From contig JAPULM010000146.1 in NCBI GenBank assembly GCA_027294925.1, forward strand, positions 1 to 9,670: DNA of 9,670 nt, read 5' to 3'. Origin of the DNA: a bacterium. Its GTDB lineage: Bacteria; Tectomicrobia; Entotheonellia; Entotheonellales; Entotheonellaceae. Positions 1-5,574 of this stretch are shown piece after piece; the stretch's first letter is position 1; the number at the start of each line of letters is the position of its first letter. The notes beneath the pieces were generated by a model. The model saw nothing but the letters and a program-made list of their open reading frames with translations. It was not told where the DNA came from and ran no database searches. A program made the translations under genes and the position numbers.

Positions 1-1
1 T

Positions 2-697
2 GCCATTCCGGTGGCATGGGTGGTGCTGGAGGCGGGGGAAAAGAAGGCGTGGCGTCGTGAGTGGTTGGGGATGCTGCGGCAGTTACGCGCCGCCGTGCCC
101 CGTGGCTGGACCATGATGGTGTTGGCGGATCGGGGCCTGTATGGGCGCTGGTTGTTCCGGCGTATTATACGCTTGGGCTGGCATCCGTTTTTACGGATCA
201 ACAACGGCGGCACGTTTTGGCCTGAGGGGTCGTCTCTCTATCGTCCCCTGCTGAGCTTGGTTTCAGAGATGGGCACAGAGTGGAGCGGTCGCGGCACGGC
301 CTTTAAGGGGCGTGGCCGGCAGCTGGACTGTACGCTGTTAGCCCGCTGGGATACGGGGCATCAAGACCCCTGGTTAATCCTGACTGATCTGCCCCCCGAG
401 GCCAGCGATGCCGCCTGGTATGGGCTTCGGGCCTGGATCGAACGGGGGTTCAAGGTCACCAAACGCGAAGGGTGGCAGTGGCAGCAGACGCGGATGAGCG
501 ATCCCGGTCGTGCTTCGCGCCTGCGGCTGGTGAGTGTGTTTCGTCGAGGGTGGATCAAGCTGATCATCGCCTTGATTCGCCATGAGCCGTTACCCCAGGG
601 CCGTTTTGTACCGGAGCCCTGGCTGAGATCGCCAGAAGCCGAAGAGGAGGAAGTCATAGAGGCGACCGAGTGCTGGACAAGGCCGCCTAACCTGTGA
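2..697 (+). CDS. IS4-type DDE transposase, C-terminal part (5' end outside window)
   Basis: The frame is open from the window edge (codon at base 2) to TGA at 695-697, so the N-terminus and first catalytic Asp are missing here. Counting from the GTG at 11, 'VLADRGLYG' (about residues 37-45) carries the second catalytic Asp, D40. The segment Y137-x2-R140-x3-E144-x6-K151 is an exact match to the YREK signature of IS4-family transposases, with E144 as the third acidic residue. Such enzymes cut and rejoin IS ends in the DDE two-metal mechanism. The acidic tail (residues about 208-216) looks natural, so the 3' end appears intact. The region is visibly GC-rich (65% in bases 301-360) compared with the rest of the window. 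The right IS end should lie shortly after 697, perhaps near the G-rich stretch around 709-728, but without the left end I cannot pair inverted repeats. Confidence 0.8.
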   Translation, partial: AIPVAWVVLEAGEKKAWRREWLGMLRQLRAAVPRGWTMMVLADRGLYGRWLFRRIIRLGWHPFLRINNGGTFWPEGSSLYRPLLSLVSEMGTEWSGRGTAFKGRGRQLDCTLLARWDTGHQDPWLILTDLPPEASDAAWYGLRAWIERGFKVTKREGWQWQQTRMSDPGRASRLRLVSVFRRGWIKLIIALIRHEPLPQGRFVPEPWLRSPEAEEEEVIEATECWTRPPNL

Positions 698-778
698 TGC
701 AATGCGGATCATCGGGGGCTCAGGGGATGTACAGAAGTGTCTACGGAATCTACACTTACGAAAAACCTACCCCTGAAA

Positions 779-1100
779 GAGGAGCACCGTGCCCTGGCTG
801 TACGGTACGTCGTTGACCTCGGCGTGAGCTCTCACAGCTGGCTAGCCTGGGAGCTGTGGTGCCGGGCTCTCCCGACCAGGCCTTGCAGCACAGCCAGGCG
901 GCTTGCACCCTGGCGCAGGAGGGTCGTACCCCTATAGCCCGGCTTTTGCTCTGGTCTATGCGGCCATCGTGCATCAGTTCCGCCGCGAGGCGCAATCTAC
1001 TCACGAGCAGGCAGCGGCCGTGACGACCCTGGCGACAGAGCAGGGGTTTGCGTCCTGGGTCGCTCGGGAAATGGCCCTCCACGGCTGAGCCTTGGCCATC
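779..1100 (+). pseudogene. Decayed TPR-region fragment of a cyclase/AAA-ATPase-type signalling protein
   Basis: Three consecutive reading frames together give one recognisable protein. Bases about 779-859 read EEHRALA, then SSHSWLAWELW. Bases 865 to about 924 (shifted frame) read SPDQALQHSQAACTLAQE. Bases 927-1088 (third frame) read YPYSPAFALVYAAIVHQF and then RREAQSTHEQA, LATEQGF. This order matches the degenerate TPR array found at the C-terminus of large class III adenylate/guanylate cyclase and AAA-ATPase fusion proteins (typical pattern: QHRALA ... AWxLWxLGYPDQAL ... HPxSxAFAL ... HQFRREA ... EQGF). At 1086-1088 a TGA stands where the family has Trp (HGWAL, here HG-stop-AL), so there are at least two frameshifts and one nonsense change. 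No cyclase or ATPase domain is nearby, so this is a short remnant beside an IS. Recognition is from memory of the family, with no alignment. Confidence 0.6.
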
Positions 1101-1417
1101 CATTGAAAAATAACGCGTTAGCATGCCAGCCTCTTTTCAGCTTCGGGCTCCATGATACCGTTCTCGGGACTTCATGCCCAGCGTTGAAAAGGAGGCGTTA
1201 TATCGATAATGCTATCCCTGTGTGGCCTTCGTGCCCCACGCCTGCCCGCCGTTTGAACTCCATGCACCATCCACTTGTATGTCAAAATCACAATATCTCA
1301 AGCTGCCTATGTCGTCTACCGATGAAAACCAAAGTGCACTGGTTTTGGTACAGCCTAAACACACACGTTGTGTTTCAGCCTAGCGATGGCGCTACACATC
1401 CAGAAAGGACTCTCTGC
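1089..1417 (+). other. Intergenic stretch, no gene recognised
   Basis: Between the TPR remnant and the histidine-rich gene I see no convincing coding sequence, RNA gene or hairpin terminator. The plus frame of the downstream gene stays open from 1103, but its residues look random and lack any start with a good ribosome site, so I do not extend the gene upstream. A TTGAAC at 1253-1258 is followed 17 bases later by a poor -10 (TGTATG), so no promoter is called. Confidence 0.4.
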
Positions 1418-1723
1418 ATGAAACTACGACAACTTCTGACCATGTCCCTACTCGCCCTGTTTCTGGCTTGCAGTCCGCTAGCCACCTCTGCCGGGCCTCC
1501 AGGGCATAGCCGTCATAATCAGAAACATTCCAAACATCATAAGCACCGCAAGCAAGTCAAGCACGATAAACGCCACAATCATCATGGCCATAAACACCGC
1601 AAGCATCATGACCATGAACACGTTGTAATTGTCGAGACCCATAAGAGCCCGGAACCCAAGCCGCACGTCAATGTGCAGGTGGAAACGGGCGGTGTTAGCA
1701 TCGAAGGGATCATTACATTCTAG
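1418..1723 (+). CDS. Small exported histidine-rich protein, putative metal binder
   Basis: I chose the ATG at 1418 (101 aa) because AAAGGA at 1404-1409 sits eight bases upstream and a clean signal peptide begins there: MKLRQ, a hydrophobic stretch of about 15 residues, and a likely signal peptidase I site after ATSA (around residue 25). The FLAC preceding it is a poor lipobox, so a lipoprotein is less likely. The mature part, residues about 26-70, is rich in His, Lys and Arg with many HH, HK and HxH pairs; the whole protein has 18 histidines. The tail of about 30 residues is ordinary and ends in a beta-like 'VNVQVETGGVSIEGIITF'. HKHRK occurs twice, encoded by near-identical 17-bp stretches 51 bp apart. 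Such composition suits binding or buffering Zn, Ni, Cu or Co in the periplasm, but no named family is recognised and no transporter or metalloregulator lies beside it. Function is inference. Confidence 0.7.
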   Translation: MKLRQLLTMSLLALFLACSPLATSAGPPGHSRHNQKHSKHHKHRKQVKHDKRHNHHGHKHRKHHDHEHVVIVETHKSPEPKPHVNVQVETGGVSIEGIITF

Positions 1724-1812
1724 GCGGGGGCTGAGATACCTGCCAGGCTTCAATGATGGTAGGACCTGGAATACCAAAGAAATACAATTGTAAGGGACGG
1801 TGGTGACCGGTG

Positions 1813-2022
1813 ATGGAGTCGGCCTGGGCCATTATTGAAAATCCCGCCACTAACGCCCAGCGACTCTATCGGCTAAACCAGGTTGTAGCAGGGATGGCCC
1901 GGTTGGCCTGGATCGAACAGGATCGGATTGAACTAGCCCGAGGTGAGAATGAAAAGACACTGGAGGTCGTAATGGTACAGCGGGGTGAAGGCCCATTGAT
2001 GGATCTTGGCACGGCCAAATAG
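1813..2022 (+). CDS. Short hypothetical ORF, possibly a truncated gene
   Basis: This ORF encodes about 69 residues and has helical character (NPATNAQRLYRLNQVVAGMA, then RLAWIEQDRIELARGE). The reading is protein-like, but I recognise no family. A GTG at 1810 immediately precedes the ATG. AAGGGA at 1792-1797 lies 12-15 bases upstream, too far for a strong ribosome site. The last eight or so codons overlap, on the opposite strand, the recognisable end of the decayed gene at about 1999-2400. The native C-terminus may therefore have been lost where the two sequences were joined. It could be a real small gene, a remnant, or chance. Confidence 0.3.
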   Translation: MESAWAIIENPATNAQRLYRLNQVVAGMARLAWIEQDRIELARGENEKTLEVVMVQRGEGPLMDLGTAK

Positions 2023-2400
2023 TCCAGCAAAGGTTAATGTGCCGTCTCTACCAACGCTTACAGAAAAAACTAAACGATGTCCCTGATCACTCAAAGAGAA
2101 TCTCTCCGTCTGTATCGGGCATTATATCGGGGAGGGGTGCAGTAGATGGGAGCAATAGGATAAATTGGCTTGCGTATCCGTATGTACTAGTGCTTTGCCA
2201 ACATTTAATTTTAGAGTGGCTATGAACCAGAATGCCCCATTTTATATGTTGATATCGGTGTCACGACCATAATTCTTATGCTTGACGGAGCACTAGGTTC
2301 AACTCCGCTGAGCCTTCCCCATCCCAATCGTCGACCTGAGCCATATTGTATGCCGCGTCAAGAGCCTCTTGGGCTGCATGCTTTACTTCCCCAACCGGCG
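1999..2400 (-). pseudogene. Decayed gene of the DWDGxG / DGEI.FE / AGLFG short-protein family
   Basis: Reading the minus strand gives family motifs in the right order but in different frames. AAYNMAQVDDWDGEGSAELN lies at about 2362-2300, with DDWDGEG at 2332-2312. YGYASQFILLLP and PLPDIMPDTDGEILFE lie at about 2182-2090. HRLVFSVSVGRDGTLTFAGL, then FGRAKIH, lie at about 2079-1999. I know these blocks as conserved parts of a family of short bacterial proteins of unknown function. A TGA follows FE, where the family normally has Trp, and a frame change follows. Between the first and second blocks sits a roughly 100-bp element with stop codons. The usual C-terminal portion after KIHG is missing. 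The N-terminal boundary is unclear: the frame is open back to the stop of the upstream racemase gene (2486), with no good start codon. Confidence 0.6.
2187..2296. mobile_element. MITE-like small insertion, CTAG-flanked, imperfect terminal inverted repeats
   Basis: CTAG occurs at 2187-2190 and again at 2293-2296. Just inside are TGCTTTGCCAA (2191-2201) and TTGACGGAGCA (2282-2292), which are inverted repeats matching at 8 of 11 positions, or 12 of 15 counting CTAG. The roughly 102-bp interior is AT-rich and non-coding. It interrupts the decayed DWDGxG-family gene exactly between two blocks that are normally only a few residues apart. This fits a non-autonomous element that inserted with duplication of CTAG. 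Because CTAG is itself a palindrome, it could equally be part of the inverted repeat. Removing 106 bp leaves the two blocks one base out of frame, so at least one further indel is needed. Confidence 0.45.
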
Positions 2401-2485
2401 TGCTGCCAGAAGACTCCAGCGCCGTGTTAATGGCCCTGCGGATAATATCGCCTTCCTCTCCACCGCCGTCAAGGCCCGAAATATT

Positions 2486-3196
2486 CTATCCCGCTGGCAT
2501 TTGTTCTAGCAGACGCCCCAGGCCCGGTAGAGGGGCCTTGATTTTCATAACACCCATCATGGCCCAAAGCGCGGCTTGATTGCTGGTGATTACCGGCTTA
2601 TGGAATTGCCGCTCCCAGCCAGCGATGAACTTCATGGTTGGAAAGTTGCCACCCGGCACGACCAAGACCTCGATCTCCGGCCGGTCAATGCGGGCGAATG
2701 CGTTGGTCGCATGGTCGGCGCTCAGGGCACCAATGGCATAGGAGTCGGTCGCGCCGAAGCTTTCCATCGCTACCACCTCCAACTCATAGCGCATCTCATA
2801 ATAACGTTGTGTACGGCTGATCGCCTCCTGGGAATAGGGAGAGACGAGGGCGATCCGTCTGGCCCCCAGTGCGCGTACGGCTTGCCCGATGGCCTCGGCC
2901 GACGTCAGGGATGGTACACCCGCGCCCGCCGTCATGCGTCGTTTGGTAGCCGCGTCATAATCGTCATCGATCAGGCTGGCCGAGGTCTGCGCGAGGGACA
3001 CGACCTCAACCCTGGCGGTGCCGAGCATCCTGGCCTGGTATTCAATGTCTTCATTCCGGCTTGGGGAGAATGGGGTGCTGACGTCTTTGCCAAGACGTCC
3101 GACATGCACTTGCAACGTTGGCGGTAGCAGGCGATTGTATTCGATCTCGACTGTTGTGTTGGTGGACGGAATCAGCGAACCGAAATGTCGGATCAT
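2486..3196 (-). CDS. Asp/Glu-racemase superfamily protein, maleate isomerase / arylmalonate decarboxylase type
   Basis: The ATG at 3196 (236 aa) is preferred over the one at 3223 because GAGGA (plus-strand TCCTC, 3205-3209) lies eight bases upstream and IRHFGSLIPSTNTTVE is the usual family N-terminus. The length is close to the family's roughly 240-250 residues. Landmarks are IPSTNTTVE (9-17), the first active-site loop LAQTSAS (68-74), ALGARRIALVSPYSQE (109-124), the second loop VVPGGNFPT (179-187), and KPVITSNQAALWA (200-212) ending in PGLGRLL. These cytosolic enzymes isomerise or decarboxylate small diacids using one or two cysteines in those loops. Here the first Cys position is Gln70 and the second is Gly182, and the protein contains no cysteine. 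The usual chemistry therefore cannot operate, and the substrate is unknown. It stands alone, with a decayed gene downstream. Confidence 0.8.
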   Translation of the reverse strand: MIRHFGSLIPSTNTTVEIEYNRLLPPTLQVHVGRLGKDVSTPFSPSRNEDIEYQARMLGTARVEVVSLAQTSASLIDDDYDAATKRRMTAGAGVPSLTSAEAIGQAVRALGARRIALVSPYSQEAISRTQRYYEMRYELEVVAMESFGATDSYAIGALSADHATNAFARIDRPEIEVLVVPGGNFPTMKFIAGWERQFHKPVITSNQAALWAMMGVMKIKAPLPGLGRLLEQMPAG

Positions 3197-3249
3197 GGCC
3201 AGGTTCCTCAGATGCGACGACAATAACGCTACCCTTTTCTAGAAGCCTT

Positions 3250-3255
3250 ATTATA
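3250..3255 (-). promoter_or_regulatory. Possible -10 box for the racemase-like gene
   Basis: The minus strand reads a perfect TATAAT here, about 54 bases before the chosen ATG at 3196, giving a leader of roughly 47 bases. At 15-17 bases further upstream I see only poor -35 matches (CATGTG/TGTGAC) and no extended -10 TG. The site is plausible for a sigma-70-type promoter but unproven. Confidence 0.3.
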
Positions 3256-3473
3256 GTAGCAGTTGCAGAAGTCACATGGCAAGACGTTATGAGGTGAGCT
3301 TCCCAGTATTTCACAAGCAGCGTATTCTGCCATGAGACCTGTGCGGGGCAAAGATAGTTTTTCCCTCCCAACGTCTTAAATCGGTGTTAAGCGCCTTAGG
3401 TTTTTTGAAACAGAGTCGATAAAGTGAGAAATTGTTGGTATCCGATTTTTCGAGAAACTATGAAGGGGGTATG

Positions 3474-3767
3474 ATGACAGTGAAGCGCTATATGATAGTG
3501 GTCCTGGTTTTCATCACACTAGCTTATCCATTGACGGTATCTTCTCGCCCAATGCCGCTATCAGTAGTACCGGTTTACTATACAATCCACTTAAAAAATG
3601 GGGGCCAATTGGTCATTGGTAGATATTGGCAAAGGGGGAATACCATTATGTTTCCACTCTATGGCGGGGTTGCAGGGATCGAGAAGCAGGCTGTCGGAAG
3701 AATAGTCGAGATTACTTATAGGTCCAGAGAAAAGTCTAGTATTGGGCGAAGCCAAGGAGGTCATTGA
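3474..3767 (+). CDS. Small exported protein with KNG...YW..G..I.F..YGG..GI motif
   Basis: GAAGGGGG at 3462-3469 is the ribosome site. Candidate starts are ATG 3471, ATG 3474 and GTG 3480; I give 3474 (97 aa), though the spacing would also suit 3480. MTVKRYM is followed by a hydrophobic stretch (IVVLVFITLAYPLTV) that is a signal peptide or membrane anchor. The remainder carries YTIHLKNGGQLV, YWQRGNTIMF, LYGGVAGIEK and VGRIVEI. This resembles a widespread class of short secreted or periplasmic proteins of unknown function with the pattern 'LKNG..... YW..G..I.F..YGG..GI.K..V..I', predicted as small beta-rich domains. It converges on the glycosyltransferase gene with only seven bases between stop codons, and I see no terminator hairpin in between. 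Confidence 0.65.
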   Translation: MTVKRYMIVVLVFITLAYPLTVSSRPMPLSVVPVYYTIHLKNGGQLVIGRYWQRGNTIMFPLYGGVAGIEKQAVGRIVEITYRSREKSSIGRSQGGH

Positions 3768-3774
3768 CGGGAAG

Positions 3775-5532
3775 CTACTTAAGATGTGTTTTTGGCGGAT
3801 AGATAAGCTCGTACAAAAAGGCGTCTCTAGTCTGGAATAGCAATTTCTGCGATTTGAGAAAGGCGAAGAACGTTCGCAATTTTTTCTCGTTTTCGCTGTT
3901 TTTAGAACCGTCAGGATGGTGGAAAATTCTTCTAAACGATTCGGCAAAAAAACGAGGTTTAATCAGCAAATGGGTCGCTTTTTTCCCTTCTGCAAGACCA
4001 ATACTACTCAGATATGCCAAATAAGCAGAAGCTGGTTTATTTTCAAAGGCATAATTGTAAAAGTATGCATCGGTAATACTATAATCATGAACATATTCCC
4101 GGTCAATATAATACGACCTTTGTCCACTAACAACCTCATATATTACAGCATCGAGCGGTGTTCCTCTGTTGATGAATTCATACATTTCATAAAGGCCTAT
4201 TTTCCTTTCCAAATAGGCTTCTTTGCTCTCCTGGAAAGCCAGGTATTTGCTGATGTCTAAGCGATTGAATAACTCGACTGTGTAGAAGGCATTGTATCCT
4301 ATGTAACATACAATGCATGCGTACCCAATATGCTTCTTATATTTAACTGAGGATCGAATTAATCTCTGAATGACAAGGGTATTTAATATGACTAGCGGCG
4401 GTATGGCGGCAATAGTATAACGCGCTCTAATGGAAGAATTGAGAACAATAAAGAGGACAAAAAAAACAAAGACCAACATATATTTTTCATCTAGCCCGAG
4501 TCTCTTGGCTTGGCGATTTTCTCCTTCATACTGACCCTGTGTCGGACGCTTTTCTGGTAACGAGGTTGTATCTGTCATAAAGATAAGCGGCAATAAGAGG
4601 ACCATGAGGGGGTTCAGTTTGCCATCAAACTGCAGAAAATTATGATCTTCTCCGGTAAAAAAGAGCCGTAATGGCAGCATCAGAATGTCTAGTAGGGATT
4701 CCCCGGAGTAGAGACGAAAGAAAATTTCTCCATGCTGTTGCATGAATACAGGTTGTAGAATATGTATATCTGAAGAAAAAAAACTGGGAAAAAGAGGAAA
4801 GATCGGATTTCCTCCAGACAGCACATAGTTTCTAATCAACCACGGCGAAGCTAGCAGCACAGCGATGATAAAAAACTGCCCACCATAGGAGATTGCTTGC
4901 CAGCTGTTCTTCCTTGCTCGTGCATAAGAAAAAACAACAAAAAAATTGATCATAATGAGCGTGATAAGACCATTGTATTTAGTCCCTATCGCAAGCCCGG
5001 AGGCAATTGCAGAGATGTAGAAAAACCGCTTGTGATCAAAAGATGAATGTTTCCACATCAAAAAACTTAAGAAAGCGACGGTCGAAAAGAAAAGCAGCGA
5101 TAAATCAACATAGACTTCCGAGGCTAGCCTTTGATTAATTGGAATGGTTGTTAAGAATATAAAACCTAGCAATGCTGCTATGGTCTCCTTTGTTACATAT
5201 CGAATGTATAAAAAGACAAGAGTAGAAGATAAAACTAAAAACCCGGCATGTAAGATTTTCGGTAGGAACTCTAAATTGAGATGCAAGGCTAGATAATATA
5301 GAAGCTCTGTATTCGACGGATAAAATGAAAAAGGTTTAAATTTGTCGACGTGCAAGATTCCTTTTTTCATCCAGATCTTAGGAATCGCCATGTGGTGGAT
5401 GAGGGCATCGCGATCGATAATGGGCGACAATGATAAGAGGATGATTATCACAAGACAGATAATGGAGAGTGATATAAAAACAATGCGCTCAAAGCGATGA
5501 GATTTTTGCGAAATTTCTGATGTGGTCTGCAT
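3775..5532 (-). CDS. Polytopic GT-C glycosyltransferase (GT39/ArnT-like)
   Basis: A 585-aa membrane protein that would transfer a sugar from a polyprenyl-phosphate donor to an acceptor on the outer face of the cytoplasmic membrane. After one N-terminal helix comes the first loop D40-R-D42-ALIHHMAIPK (acidic and His residues, as in GT-C catalytic loops). Next come FYPSNTELLYY (70-80), EVYVD (139-143), IGTKYNG (182-188) and SPWLIRN...GGNP (229-243), all typical of GT39-like proteins. Further helices and a soluble C-terminus of about 150 residues follow. The ATG at 5532 is chosen; a TTG at 5553 adds seven codons. Neither has a recognisable ribosome site. The gene follows the GT2-GtrA gene in the same frame, separated by one TGA. 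Base composition is clearly AT-rich (for example 16 G/C in bases 4921-4980), unlike the flanks. Donor and acceptor cannot be read from the sequence. Confidence 0.85.
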   Translation of the reverse strand: MQTTSEISQKSHRFERIVFISLSIICLVIIILLSLSPIIDRDALIHHMAIPKIWMKKGILHVDKFKPFSFYPSNTELLYYLALHLNLEFLPKILHAGFLVLSSTLVFLYIRYVTKETIAALLGFIFLTTIPINQRLASEVYVDLSLLFFSTVAFLSFLMWKHSSFDHKRFFYISAIASGLAIGTKYNGLITLIMINFFVVFSYARARKNSWQAISYGGQFFIIAVLLASPWLIRNYVLSGGNPIFPLFPSFFSSDIHILQPVFMQQHGEIFFRLYSGESLLDILMLPLRLFFTGEDHNFLQFDGKLNPLMVLLLPLIFMTDTTSLPEKRPTQGQYEGENRQAKRLGLDEKYMLVFVFFVLFIVLNSSIRARYTIAAIPPLVILNTLVIQRLIRSSVKYKKHIGYACIVCYIGYNAFYTVELFNRLDISKYLAFQESKEAYLERKIGLYEMYEFINRGTPLDAVIYEVVSGQRSYYIDREYVHDYSITDAYFYNYAFENKPASAYLAYLSSIGLAEGKKATHLLIKPRFFAESFRRIFHHPDGSKNSENEKKLRTFFAFLKSQKLLFQTRDAFLYELIYPPKTHLK

Positions 5533-5574
5533 ATAGATTCGGCAGGTTCCCAAGGTTTCTGTCGTAGGAGGTGA

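Noticed and set aside
735..756. Short inverted repeat AAGTGT...ACACTT after the transposase gene, considered as the IS end
   Set aside because: The stem is only six bases and there is no left end to compare with, so it cannot be called an IS terminus.
2037..2225. Plus-strand 62-aa ORF
   Set aside because: It is antisense to the decayed DWDGxG-family gene and the small insertion element, with no ribosome site and no protein-like character.
2576..3127. Long plus-strand ORF opposite the racemase-like gene
   Set aside because: It is a shadow of the minus-strand gene, which carries clear family motifs and a good start.
3288..3312. Similarity between 3288-3312 and 6840-6868 (ATGAG...TTCCCAGTA), both about 100 bp upstream of minus-strand genes
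   Set aside because: The longest exact shared run is nine bases, which occurs many times by chance. The flanks align only with a gap and many mismatches.
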